From contig NZ_KB900609.1 in assembly GCF_000379105.1 (NCBI RefSeq), forward strand, positions 3,593,078 through 3,657,077: a DNA stretch of 64,000 bases, in the 5' to 3' direction. This DNA comes from Methylobacterium sp. WSM2598 (GTDB lineage Bacteria; Pseudomonadota; Alphaproteobacteria; Rhizobiales; Beijerinckiaceae). Shown here piece after piece: positions 51,380 to 60,108 of this stretch (position 1 is the stretch's first letter; each line of letters begins with the position of its first letter). A program made the position numbers and the translations under genes. Below the pieces are notes generated by a model. That model had not been told where the DNA came from and did not search any database. It saw only the letters and a list, made by a program, of their open reading frames with translations.

Positions 51380-53379
51380 TCCGGGCCGAAGGCGGCGTTG
51401 GTCGGCGCCGTGCGGTGCGCCACCAGCGTGGTGCAGTCCCGCGGCCGGCCGGCATGGATCAGGCGGTGGCGATGCAGCGCCGCGTCCGCGAAGCCCAGGA
51501 CGGCGAGCATCTCGCGGATCGTCCCCGGGGCGAGGCGCCACCAGGATTCCCAGCGGTCGGGCCGCGAGGCCCGGGGCAGGAAGGCCGGCGGCCGGTCCGG
51601 GGACCCGAAGGGCCAGCGGCGCCGGGGGGCGACCTCGATCACGATCAGGCTGTCGCGCGCGATCCGGGCGGCGGCGTGCAGCGCCCGGAACGGGTCGCGC
51701 AGGTGGGGCAGCACGCTGCCGAGGAGCGCGACGTCGACGGGGCCGACCTCGGCCGGGATGGCGTAGGCCGTGCCCTGCACGTAGCGCGCCCGCGATCCCA
51801 GGGCCCGGTGCGACAGCCAATAGGCCCGCCGGATCGCGTCGAGGTGCCGCCCGAGGAGGTCGAGGGCCGCGTCGCCGTCGAGTTCCGGGAAGGGAACGAC
51901 GTCCCAGTGCCGGGCGCCCGGGATGTCCAGCGAGACGATCTCGGCCCCGCGCGCCTCCAGCTCGAAGCTGAGGAAGCCGCTGGCGCAGCCGATGTCGAGC
52001 ACCCGCTTTCCCGCGACGTCGACGTGGCCGAGGCAGGATTCGACGCGGCCCCGCGCGTCCCACTCGCCCCGCATCAGGCCGTGGCCGGGCAGCTCGATCG
52101 TGTGCGTGAAGAAGCAGTCCTGCGGGCTGTCGACCCGCAGGGGCGCCGCGACCGGGCCGCCCGGACGCGGGGCGGAGAGGTCGCAGGCGGGATGGACCAG
52201 GGCCTCCACGAGGGCGCCGATCCGCCCGCCCGCCGGCAGCGGCGCCCCGCCGCCGACCCGCAGGTGGCGCAAGCAGGCCGAGCCCCCGGCCGCGCCGCCA
52301 TCCGCGGCGCGGGCGGCCGCGAAGCGGACCTCGCGCGGCCCCGTCGCCTCCGGGGGGCCGAGGCGCTCCCAGCGGACGCCGTCCACAGACCCGTAGGCCT
52401 CGAGACCCGGCCCGAGGGGGGCCGGCGCCGTGAAGGTGACGGCCCGCAGGTCGCGGATCTCGCCCAGGTCGATCTCGGCCGGGGCGCGCCCGGCCGGGTC
52501 CCGGCCCTGCCGGCCGAGCCCCGCCACGTCGCGCAGCTCCCTGCGCATGCCCTGGTCCGCCGCCCAGGCGTAGAAGGCCCGCAGCGCCGCCTCGTAGGAG
52601 GTGTCGGGCGGGAGCTGCCGCTGCGCGTGGCGGGCGAACTCGAAGTAGGTCTGCCGGTCGATCACCGTGTCGTGGAAGTGCAGGAGCGTCCGGTCGAACC
52701 GCAGGCCGAGCGTCTCGGCCACCGGGTCCAGGATCAGCCGGTAGCTGTCGGCGCCGATCGCGTCGTTCGGCAGCAGGCCGATCGCGTCCGACAGGCCGAG
52801 CCAGCGCAGGATCCGCCGGCACAGTTCGAGGAAGAACAGCGAAGTCGGATGGAAGTGTTCCGTGAACAGGTTGTCGCTGCGGTAATTATTCACGAAGTAA
52901 TCGAACATCGGGATCTCCGAGAGCGCGTCGACCTCCCGGAAGGTGTCGAGGGCGCGATCGAAGTGCTGGAATGTCCAGGTCCGACCGGGATCATGCGCGA
53001 TGTACTCGGCGAAGCTGCGGCCCGGCGCGTCGTCCGGCGGGAATTTCAGCCAGTTCGAGAAGGGTTCGAGCGGGATCGGCCAGAACCCGTTGCAGCGCCA
53101 GAACTCGAGCGGCAGGAAGGCGCAGCCCTTCCCGGTGAGCGCCCGCAGGGCCTCGTTGCGCAGCCACGGGATGCTCTTGACGTTCTGGCAGATGACGACG
53201 TCGGCGGCGGCCACCGCCGCCTCGATGGCCGCGCGGGCCGCGGCGTCGTCGGCGCTCAGGTAGGTGACGAAGGTGGTGATCTCGTACTGCTCGCGGATGA
53301 CGGGGTGCGAGGCGAGGTAGCGTCCCACCTCCCGACCGTGGCAGTTCATCAGGATGACGAGGCTTCTCTTCACGGGCAT
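51376..53379 (-). CDS. WcbI-like domain fused to discoidin-like domain and SAM methyltransferase
   Basis: A 667-residue, three-part protein. Residues 1-about 250 resemble the WcbI-type capsule biosynthesis domain (VILMNCHGREVGRYL, VVICQNVKSI, FHPTSLFFLELCRRIL). About 355-470 is a beta-rich region like an F5/8 (discoidin) domain (VTFTAPAPLGPGLEAYGSVD). About 480-667 is a class I methyltransferase (GKRVLDIGCASGFLSFELEA, VDVALLGSVLPHLRDPF). A fusion of this kind should act on surface glycan. Starts ATG 53379 and GTG 53373 are possible; the frame upstream to 53652 is low complexity. Its stop codon lies in a family-1 repeat. Confidence 0.78.
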   Translation of the reverse strand: MPVKRSLVILMNCHGREVGRYLASHPVIREQYEITTFVTYLSADDAAARAAIEAAVAAADVVICQNVKSIPWLRNEALRALTGKGCAFLPLEFWRCNGFWPIPLEPFSNWLKFPPDDAPGRSFAEYIAHDPGRTWTFQHFDRALDTFREVDALSEIPMFDYFVNNYRSDNLFTEHFHPTSLFFLELCRRILRWLGLSDAIGLLPNDAIGADSYRLILDPVAETLGLRFDRTLLHFHDTVIDRQTYFEFARHAQRQLPPDTSYEAALRAFYAWAADQGMRRELRDVAGLGRQGRDPAGRAPAEIDLGEIRDLRAVTFTAPAPLGPGLEAYGSVDGVRWERLGPPEATGPREVRFAAARAADGGAAGGSACLRHLRVGGGAPLPAGGRIGALVEALVHPACDLSAPRPGGPVAAPLRVDSPQDCFFTHTIELPGHGLMRGEWDARGRVESCLGHVDVAGKRVLDIGCASGFLSFELEARGAEIVSLDIPGARHWDVVPFPELDGDAALDLLGRHLDAIRRAYWLSHRALGSRARYVQGTAYAIPAEVGPVDVALLGSVLPHLRDPFRALHAAARIARDSLIVIEVAPRRRWPFGSPDRPPAFLPRASRPDRWESWWRLAPGTIREMLAVLGFADAALHRHRLIHAGRPRDCTTLVAHRTAPTNAAFGPD

Positions 53380-54095
53380 CCCCCGGCCGGAGGGCCGTCT
53401 CGCACGCATGTCCGCCGGCCGCCGGACCCGCCGCCCGGACCGGGCGGCGGCCTCACCCGGGACGCGCAGGATTGCCGGGATACCGCCGGAGCGAGGCCGA
53501 GGCCAGACCGGCGGCGGCCGGATCGCTCGATCCGGCGGCGGCGCGCCGGCAGAGCGCTCCGGACCGCCCCTCGCCGTCGTCCAGTTCACTTCCTCGACAG
53601 ATCGCGCCGCTGCCGACCGACAATCAAAGCTGAGTGGACGGCGCGGGATCACGGCCGCGTGATCTGGTGCCGCCGATTTCGCATCCTGAACGAAGGCTGT
53701 TTATCAGCCAATCTCCGGGAATCCACCGGGAATCAGCAGCTTGCGTCAGGCCCGCAGCTGAAATTCATGTTCACGAATAATTAATAAGCAAATCGACTAC
53801 AACATCTCCGAGTCATGCGGCTTTGTTGCTACGTTGCAACACTTGGCTTCGACTTTTGCGGGCCAGGACCCGCCCGATCCTGTCCGATCCGGCTTGGAAA
53901 AGGGTTAACATGCCTCAACCATTGCGGTTTTTCGGTCAGGGCGGCGCCCGGGCGGCTCCGGCGCGACCTGCGCTCCATCAGTCGAGGCGTATGGATTTCG
54001 GCTCGGGAAACGAGGATGCATTGGTGCTGCCAAGCTAGAGCGTTCGCTGCGGGCGCAACTCTGCTCATCAGCTGGCAAAATAGGGGACGCGACAC
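53380..54095. other. Intergenic region, GC-rich then AT-rich
   Basis: The first 300 bases are GC-rich without a convincing gene. From about 53690 to 53860 the sequence becomes distinctly AT-richer (TTCACGAATAATTAATAAGC), the best candidate for promoters of both flanking divergent genes. A frame 53815-54099 is open, but its Cys/Arg-rich translation has no protein character. Confidence 0.5.
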
Positions 54096-54863
54096 ATGAC
54101 AAAGAGCACTCTGCACGGAGTGACTGCCGCGCTGGCCGGAACGCTGCTCGGGGCGCTCGCCTGGGGGCAGGAGGCGCGGGCGCAGGCCGCTCCGACCCTG
54201 AACACGCTGCAGTCGCCCTGCCCGGTCGAGCAGGCGCAGCTGGAATCGGCGGTGCGCCAGGCGGCGGCGGCGGATTCCACCGGCCTCGACAACGATTTCT
54301 GGGCGGTGGTGGTGAACCTGACCGGCCAGGTCTGCGCGGTGGCGAAGTCCGGGCCGTTCCAGGAATCGCAGTGGCTGGGCAGCCGCCAGATCGCGGCCGC
54401 GAAGGCCTACACGGCGAATGCCTTCAGCCTCAACCTGCCCAAGGGCCCGCTCTCGACGGCCCAGCTCTACGGCTTCGTGCAGCCGGCCCCGAGCGGCGGC
54501 AACCCGCTCTTCGGGCTCGAGGGCGGCAACGTCGAGAGCAGCCTCGTCTACGCGGGCGACTACGCCAAGTTCGGCACCACGCAGGACCCGATGCTGACGC
54601 AGCGCGTCGGCGGCACGATCACCTTCGGCGGCGGCCTCGCGCTCTACAGCGGCCCGTTCCGCGTCGGCGGCCTCGGCCTGTCGGGCGACACGGCCTGCGC
54701 CGACCACTCGGTGGCGTGGCGCACCCGCCGGCTCCTCAACCTGCAGGGCCCGGAGACCGACAAGCTGACCTTCGTCAACAACGCGACGCCGGCCACCGGC
54801 GGCCATCCGCGCTGCCCGAACGACACCGGCACCCAGGGCGCGGTGTTCCCGCCGAACTCGTAA
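54096..54863 (+). CDS. Exported haem-binding-like protein (GlcG/HbpS family)
   Basis: A 255-residue protein with a signal peptide (hydrophobic 8-24, cleavage near ARAQA) and a GlcG/HbpS (DUF336) domain. Family marks are VVNLTGQVCAVAKSG, GSRQIAAAKAYTANAFS and the late GGLGLSGDTACADHSVAWRT. Members bind haem or cobalamin-like ligands, and some are extracellular. It lies directly upstream of the type II secretion cluster, so it might be a secretion substrate, but the family-1 repeat separates them and no link is proven. Confidence 0.85.
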   Translation: MTKSTLHGVTAALAGTLLGALAWGQEARAQAAPTLNTLQSPCPVEQAQLESAVRQAAAADSTGLDNDFWAVVVNLTGQVCAVAKSGPFQESQWLGSRQIAAAKAYTANAFSLNLPKGPLSTAQLYGFVQPAPSGGNPLFGLEGGNVESSLVYAGDYAKFGTTQDPMLTQRVGGTITFGGGLALYSGPFRVGGLGLSGDTACADHSVAWRTRRLLNLQGPETDKLTFVNNATPATGGHPRCPNDTGTQGAVFPPNS

Positions 54864-54901
54864 GGTCGGACGAGACCGGGGGCGGGCGCGGCCCGCTCCC
54901 G

Positions 54902-55030
54902 GCCAGAGCAGGATCCGATCGCGCCGCGATCGGATCCTGCCCGAAATTCTTGATCGTGCCGCATCGTCCGCGACGAACCGGCGGCCTATTCGTCGGCGAG
55001 TGTTCGTCGGCGAGTGTTCGTCGGCAAGTG
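54902..55030 (+). repeat. Family-1 composite palindromic repeat, copy 4
   Basis: The inner stem is a perfect 15-base pair, GCAGGATCCGATCGC (54908-54922) / GCGATCGGATCCTGC (54926-54940), on a three-base loop. The box ATTCTTGATCGTGCCGCAT and CGACGAACCGG follow. The outer arm is expanded into three copies of TTCGTCGGCGAGTG (54989-55030). It lies 38 bases after the haem-binding-like gene and could end its transcript. Confidence 0.78.
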
Positions 55031-55111
55031 CTTGAGCGGCCCGGCGCACCGCCGGGCTGGCGCCCGAGGCGCCGCCCGGGCAGGATCGCGGCCCCGCGCG
55101 GCCACCACCGG

Positions 55112-55606
55112 ATGATCCCGATTCGCCCCATGCCCGCCCCCCGCCCGCCCGGCCGCGGACCCGCGCGGGAGAGAGCCGGCGGCTTCGTGCTGCTCGAACT
55201 CGCGCTGGCGCTCCTGATCCTGGCGCTGCTCGCCGCGCTCGCCCTGCCCCGCGCGCGGCCGTTCGACGGGCCGGCCCGCCTCGGGCTGAAGGCGCAGGAG
55301 ATCGCCGCGCTGCTGCGGCGCGACCGGGACGCGGCCCTGCGCGGGCAGACGACGATCCGCACCGAGATCGACCTCGCGCGCCGCGCGGTGCGCTCGGGCG
55401 CGGCGAACGGCGAGGTGCCGGTGCCGACCGCCTACGCCCTGCGCGTCGCGGCCCGCGAGACGGCGATCCGCTTCCGGCCGGACGGCAGCGCCTCCGGCGG
55501 CACGGTCTTCCTCGCCGGGCCCGGCGGGGGCGGCCTCGCGGCCGTGGAGGTGGACGACCTCACGGGCGCCGTCACGGTGACGCGGGAGGGCCGCCATGGC
55601 CGCTGA
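55112..55606 (+). CDS. gspH: Type II secretion minor pseudopilin GspH
   Basis: A 164-residue pseudopilin. The prepilin peptidase site follows a Pro/Arg-rich leader, GGFVLLELALALLILALL, with Glu five residues after the cleavage point as in all type IV pilin-like proteins. The globular part has ALRVAARETAIRFRPDGSAS and GGTVFLAG, as in GspH. It overlaps gspJ by eleven bases. The ATG at 55112 and a second at 55130 both give a long leader. Confidence 0.83.
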   Translation: MIPIRPMPAPRPPGRGPARERAGGFVLLELALALLILALLAALALPRARPFDGPARLGLKAQEIAALLRRDRDAALRGQTTIRTEIDLARRAVRSGAANGEVPVPTAYALRVAARETAIRFRPDGSASGGTVFLAGPGGGGLAAVEVDDLTGAVTVTREGRHGR

Positions 55607-56336
55607 GCGGAGGGCGCGGGGCGGCTTCTCGCTGGTCGAGGTGCTGGCGAGCCTCGCGGTCGCGGGGGCGGTCCTGGCCGCCCTCGCCTCGGCCGTCGCC
55701 CTCCTCACCCGTCAGGCCGAGCGGGTCGCGGCCGGGGCCGAGGCGCGCGAGCGCGCCGGGCGCAGCCTCGCCACCCTCGCGCGCGCCGTCGAGGGCGCGG
55801 CCCGCGCGCGCTGGGACGCCCCGCGCCGCGGCTTCGTCTTCGCCGGCACGCGCGACACGCTGGTCTTCGCCGCGCAGCGCCGGGAGGGCGCCGCCCTGCG
55901 CATCGTGGTGGTGCGGGCCGAGAGCGTCCCGGCGCCGGAGGGCGGGGCGCTGCTGTGGCGCGAGGGCGCCTTCGTCCCGTCGCTGCGGGACCTCGACGCG
56001 GTCGCCTTCGGGGAGGCGCGGCGCCTCTCGACCGGGGGGGCGCGGCTGCGCTTCGCCTACGTCACCCCCGGCACGCCGCGCCTGCCCGAGCTGCTGACCG
56101 ACGAGTGGCCGGCCGAGGACGCCCTGCCCGAGGCGGTGCGCCTCGCCCTCACCGATCCGGCCTCGGGCGAGATCCGCGGGAGCCTGCGCGTGCCCCTGCG
56201 GGCCGCCGCCGAGCCCGGCTGCCTGTCGCCGCGCAAGGCCCTGTGCAGCCGCTTCGACGAGCGCAAGGCGCCCGAGGACGACGCGCCCTCCGTGGCCTCG
56301 ATCCTCGGCGCCCTCCCCTACCAGGTGCGCCGATGA
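55596..56336 (+). CDS. gspJ: Type II secretion minor pseudopilin GspJ
   Basis: A 246-residue pseudopilin with the processing site RGGFSLVEVLASLAVAGAVL and the C-terminal domain containing GGARLRFAYVTPGTPRLPEL. Length and position between gspH and gspK fit GspJ, which with GspI and GspK caps the pseudopilus. gspI is not found in this window. It overlaps gspK by ATGA. Confidence 0.83.
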   Translation: MAAERRARGGFSLVEVLASLAVAGAVLAALASAVALLTRQAERVAAGAEARERAGRSLATLARAVEGAARARWDAPRRGFVFAGTRDTLVFAAQRREGAALRIVVVRAESVPAPEGGALLWREGAFVPSLRDLDAVAFGEARRLSTGGARLRFAYVTPGTPRLPELLTDEWPAEDALPEAVRLALTDPASGEIRGSLRVPLRAAAEPGCLSPRKALCSRFDERKAPEDDAPSVASILGALPYQVRR

Positions 56337-57223
56337 GGGGCGGCCGCGAGGGCTTCATCCTGGTGACGACGCTCGGCGTCCTGGCCCTGCTCGCGAGCCT
56401 CGCCGGGGGGGCGGCCCTCGTCACCCGCGGCAGCGTCGAGGGCGCCTGGACCGAGGGCGAGGTGCTGCGGCGCGACGCGCTGATCCGGGCCGGGATCGAG
56501 CTTGCCGCCCACCAGCTCCTCGGCCTGCGGCTCGCGCCCGACCGCATCGCCGGCGAGATCCGCCTCGACGACGGCACCGTGCGGATCGCGGCGCGCGACG
56601 AGAGCGGGCTCATCGACCTGAACTGGTCCGAGCCCGCCCTGCTGGCGGCGGCGGCCGCCGCCCTGCGCCTGCGCGGCCTGGCCCCGGCCGATTTCGCGGC
56701 CGCCGTGGTGGCGTGGCGCGGCCGCAACGAGCCCGCGCCCGCCGGGGCCGCCGCGGCGGCGCGCGCGGCCGCCGGGACGGCGCGCGCGGCCGCCGGGACG
56801 GCGGCCCCGGGGGCGCAGGCGGTCAAGCGCGACGGCTTCCGCGCGGTCGAGGACCTGCGCTGGCTCCCCGGCCTCACCGACGAGGACGTCGCGGCCCTGG
56901 CCGAGATCGTCACCGTGCACAATCCGTCCGGGAAGGTGAACGTGCTCGCCGCGCCCGATCCGGTGATCCTCGCCCTGCCGGAGGCGACGCCCCAGCTCGT
57001 CGCGGCGGCGGCGGCCCTGCGCCGGATGCCGGCCGAGCGGGCCGCCGGCGAGGTGCCGCGGCTGTTCGCGCGCCAGCAGGCCTATGTCGGCGCCAAGCCC
57101 GGCGGCGCCTTCCGGGTGCGCGTCGAGGCCCGGCGCGGCGCCACCACGGGCGCCGTCTCGGCAATCCTGATCCGCGCGCCCGCCGACGAGGCCCCGTACT
57201 TCATCACCGAGTGGCGCGAATGA
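56333..57223 (+). CDS. gspK: Type II secretion minor pseudopilin GspK
   Basis: A 296-residue pseudopilin. The leader is short (REGFILVTTLGVLALLASLA) and lacks Glu5 of the mature protein, as is normal for GspK. The SAM-like helical insertion is seen as VVAWRGRNEP and DGFRAVEDLRWLPGLTDEDV, then NVLAAPDPVILALP. An Ala-rich loop between them is built from a 21-bp duplicated unit (56760-56801). Confidence 0.87.
   Translation: MRGGREGFILVTTLGVLALLASLAGGAALVTRGSVEGAWTEGEVLRRDALIRAGIELAAHQLLGLRLAPDRIAGEIRLDDGTVRIAARDESGLIDLNWSEPALLAAAAAALRLRGLAPADFAAAVVAWRGRNEPAPAGAAAAARAAAGTARAAAGTAAPGAQAVKRDGFRAVEDLRWLPGLTDEDVAALAEIVTVHNPSGKVNVLAAPDPVILALPEATPQLVAAAAALRRMPAERAAGEVPRLFARQQAYVGAKPGGAFRVRVEARRGATTGAVSAILIRAPADEAPYFITEWRE
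56760..56801 (+). repeat. 21-bp duplication in gspK
   Basis: Two exact 21-bp copies encoding ARAAAGT inside the loop of the GspK helical insertion. Confidence 0.75.
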
Positions 57224-57294
57224 CCAGCACAAGGCGCTGCCCCGGCGCACCGGGACCGCCTGTGCTGCCCGTGACACAGGTCTTGCTTTTCTCT

Positions 57295-57338
57295 TAACGG
57301 CGCGTGGCCGGCCTCCGCGGGCCGGCAGATCGCCGTTA
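57295..57338. repeat. Long hairpin between gspK and gspE
   Basis: The outer pair is TAACGGCG (57295-57302) / CGCCGTTA (57331-57338), with an inner GCCGGC/GCCGGC pair. It lies in the only large gap of the secretion cluster (178 bases), preceded by a pyrimidine-rich stretch. It could be an attenuator, an operator or a partial terminator; without a downstream T-run this is open. Confidence 0.55.
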
Positions 57339-57401
57339 GACTTCACCGGACAAGCAAGCTGACGAGTCGAGCCGGCCGGCACCGGGGGCCGGCACCGGGG
57401 G

Positions 57402-59036
57402 GTGGCGAGGGTGGGGGCGTTCGAGCGGTCCGTCACGGGAGAGGCCCTGCCGCCGGAGGCGGGGGGCGCGGAGGCGCTCTGGCGCGCGGGCGGCGTCCCG
57501 GCGGGGGACCTCGCCCAGGCGCTCGCCGCGCATCACGGCCTGCCCCGCCTCGACCGCGACGCGGTCGCGGCCCTGCCGGACCTGACCGCCGGGCTGTCCC
57601 GCCGCTTCCTCGCCGACGCCTTCCTGTACCCGGTCGCCGGGCCGGAGGGGCCGCTCCTCCTCGTGGCCGATCCCGGAAACGAGGAGGCGATCCGCGCCGT
57701 GGCGCTCGCCCTCGGCTGCGCGCCCCGGCTCGGGGTCCTCTCCTTCGAGGAGATCGGCGAACTCATCGCCCGGGCCGAGGGCGCCACCGCCGCGCCCGAG
57801 GCGCGGGCGCGCCCCGCCCACGCGGATCTCGGCCTCACGGACGACGTCGAGGCGCTGCAGGACCTCGCCCGGGGCGCCCCGATCGTGCGGGCCATCGACG
57901 CGCTCCTGGAGCGCGCCGTCGAGGTCGGGGCGACCGACATCCACCTGGAGACCGGCCGCGAGGAGCTGCGGGTGCGGCTGCGGATCGACGGGCGGCTGCG
58001 CCTGCACCAGACCCTGCCGAAGGACATGGCCCCGGCGATCATCTCGCGGGTGAAGATCCTGGCCGGGCTCGACATCGCCGAGCGGCGCCTGCCGCAGGAC
58101 GGGCGCACCAATGTGCGGGTGCGCGCGAGCGAGGCGGATCTGCGCGTCGCCGTGATGCCGACCCTCTACGGCGAGACGGCGGTGCTGCGCATCCTGGTGA
58201 AGGACGCGCGCCTCCTCGACTTCGCCCGGGTCGGCCTCTCGGCCCGCGACCGGGACGCGCTGGAGCGGATGCTCGGCGAGCCGCACGGGCTGATCATCGT
58301 CACCGGGCCGACCGGCAGCGGCAAGACCACCACGCTCGCCACCGCGGTCTCGCTCCTCAACGACCCGGCCCGCAAGATCGTCACGGTCGAGGACCCGATC
58401 GAGTACCAGATCCCCGGCATCCACCAGACCCAGATCAAGCCCGGCATCGGGCTCACCTTCGCGAACGCGCTGCGCTCCTTCCTGCGCCACGATCCGGACG
58501 TGATCATGGTCGGCGAGATGCGCGACCGCGAGACGGCGGCGATCGGCATCCAGGCGGCGCTCACCGGCCACCTCGTGCTGACCACCCTCCACACCAACAG
58601 CGCCCCGGACGCGGTCATCCGCCTCGCCGACATGGGCGTCGAACCCTACCTGATCGCCGCGTCCCTGCGGGGGGTCGTCGGGCAGCGCCTGGTGCGGCGC
58701 CTGTGCGAGCGCTGCCGGGCGCCGGATCCGGACGGGGGCGCGGCGCTCGACGCGGTCTGCGCCCGCCGGGGCTTCGCGCGGCCGGCGGGCGCGCGGGTCC
58801 ATCGCCCGGTCGGCTGCCCGCATTGCGGCGGCAGCGGCTTTCGCGGCCGGGTCGGGGTCTTCGAGGTGATGCCGGTGGACGAGGCGCTCACCGGCCTGAT
58901 CCGGCGCGAGCCCGACCCGCTGGTGCTGCTGCGCGCCGCCCGCGAGGCCGGGATGACGACGATGCTGGAGGACGGCCTCGCCAAGGCCGCCGACGGGCTC
59001 ACCTCGCTCGACGAGGTGATGCGGATGACCGGCTAG
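57402..59036 (+). CDS. gspE: Type II secretion ATPase GspE
   Basis: The cytoplasmic hexameric ATPase that drives pseudopilus assembly. The 544-residue product has an N-terminal GspE domain, then VEVGATDIHLE, Walker A GPTGSGKTTT (about 300-309), the Asp box IEYQIPGIHQTQ, Walker B DPDVIMVGEMRD, the His box HLVLTTLHTNSAP and the tetracysteine CERC...CPHCGGSG. The start is GTG 57402 or GTG 57411, neither with a strong site. It is the first gene after the hairpin. Confidence 0.94.
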   Translation: MARVGAFERSVTGEALPPEAGGAEALWRAGGVPAGDLAQALAAHHGLPRLDRDAVAALPDLTAGLSRRFLADAFLYPVAGPEGPLLLVADPGNEEAIRAVALALGCAPRLGVLSFEEIGELIARAEGATAAPEARARPAHADLGLTDDVEALQDLARGAPIVRAIDALLERAVEVGATDIHLETGREELRVRLRIDGRLRLHQTLPKDMAPAIISRVKILAGLDIAERRLPQDGRTNVRVRASEADLRVAVMPTLYGETAVLRILVKDARLLDFARVGLSARDRDALERMLGEPHGLIIVTGPTGSGKTTTLATAVSLLNDPARKIVTVEDPIEYQIPGIHQTQIKPGIGLTFANALRSFLRHDPDVIMVGEMRDRETAAIGIQAALTGHLVLTTLHTNSAPDAVIRLADMGVEPYLIAASLRGVVGQRLVRRLCERCRAPDPDGGAALDAVCARRGFARPAGARVHRPVGCPHCGGSGFRGRVGVFEVMPVDEALTGLIRREPDPLVLLRAAREAGMTTMLEDGLAKAADGLTSLDEVMRMTG

Positions 59037-59046
59037 GGAGGCGCGC

Positions 59047-60108
59047 GTGGCCCTGGCCCTCCCCTGGATCCGGCATGCCGGACCGCCGCTCCGCCCCCTG
59101 CGCGACCTCCTCGCGGCGCTGCTCGACGAGGCCGTCCGGCGACTCGGCCCCGTGGCGGCGCGCCTCGGCGGCGGCCGGCGGGTGGTCGTGGTGGAGGAGG
59201 ACGCGCTCCTCGTCTACGGCGTCGCGCGCGGGGGCGAGGCGGTGCTGGCCGCGCGGCTCGGGCCGGGCGAGGCCGCCCCCGAGCGCCTGCGCGGCGGGCC
59301 CCTCGAGGCACGCCTCCCGGCCGGCTGCTTCCTGCGCCGCTCGCTCTCGGTGCCGGAGGCGGGCCGCGCCTACCTGCGGCCGATCATCGAGCACCGGCTC
59401 GAACGCCTCACGCCCTGGCAGCCCGACCGGGTGCTCTACGGGTTCCGGGTCGCGCCGCCCGCCCCGGGGGGCGACGTCACGGTCGACCTCCTCGTCACCG
59501 CGCGGGAGCGGGCCGAGCCCCTCCTGGCGCGGGTCGCGGCGGCGGGCCTGCGCCCGACGGCCCTCGGCAGCGCCGAGGAGCCCCTCGCGGCGCCGCTGGC
59601 GATCGACCTCTATGCCGGCCGGGCGGAGGCGGGCGATCCCGTCCTGCGGCGACGGCTCGGCCGCGGCCTCGCGGGCGCGCTCGCGCTCCTCGCGCTCGCC
59701 TGCGCGGGCACGGCCTGGCTCGCGGCCTCGGCGGAGGCCGAGCTGCAGGCCACGGAGGAGCGGCTCGCCGCCCTGCAGGCCCGGGTTCAGGCCCGGACCA
59801 GGCCGCGGGCGAGCCGCGCGCAGGCGCTGCTCGCCGCGAATCGCCCCGAGGCGGGAATGGGCTCCCTCCTCGACCGCCTGAGCGCGGCCCTGCCGGACCA
59901 CACGGTGCTGCGGGAACTCGACGCGGGCCGGGGCACGCTGCATCTCCTCGGGCGCTCGGCCGATGCGCCGGCCCTGGTGGGCCTGCTGGAGACCCAGGCG
60001 GGCCTGTCGGGCCTGCGCTTCGCCGCCCCGGTCGTGCGGGACGGCGAGGGGCGCGACCTGTTCGATCTCGCCGCCACGCGCGCGGCGCCCCCGGGAGGCG
60101 TGCCGTGA
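59047..60108 (+). CDS. gspL: Type II secretion protein GspL/PilN-like
   Basis: A 353-residue inner-membrane platform protein. The cytoplasmic half (about 40-200) has an actin-like/PilM-like pattern (VVVVEEDALLVYGVARGG), one membrane helix follows (LAGALALLALACAGTAWLA, about 220-238), and the periplasmic part is PilN-like (SLLDRLSAALPDHTVLRELD). It would recruit GspE to the membrane. GTG 59047 has GGGAGG upstream. It overlaps gspM by GTGA. Confidence 0.84.
   Translation: MALALPWIRHAGPPLRPLRDLLAALLDEAVRRLGPVAARLGGGRRVVVVEEDALLVYGVARGGEAVLAARLGPGEAAPERLRGGPLEARLPAGCFLRRSLSVPEAGRAYLRPIIEHRLERLTPWQPDRVLYGFRVAPPAPGGDVTVDLLVTARERAEPLLARVAAAGLRPTALGSAEEPLAAPLAIDLYAGRAEAGDPVLRRRLGRGLAGALALLALACAGTAWLAASAEAELQATEERLAALQARVQARTRPRASRAQALLAANRPEAGMGSLLDRLSAALPDHTVLRELDAGRGTLHLLGRSADAPALVGLLETQAGLSGLRFAAPVVRDGEGRDLFDLAATRAAPPGGVP

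Noticed and set aside
54034..54070. Fifth copy of the family-1 repeat (CTAGAGCGTTCGC...)
   Set aside because: Only the first few bases resemble the box, and no partner arm or inner stem could be found.
53815..54099. 94-codon ORF before the haem-binding-like gene
   Set aside because: Cys/Arg-rich translation without protein character, no ribosome-binding site, and it crosses a likely promoter region and overlaps the next start.
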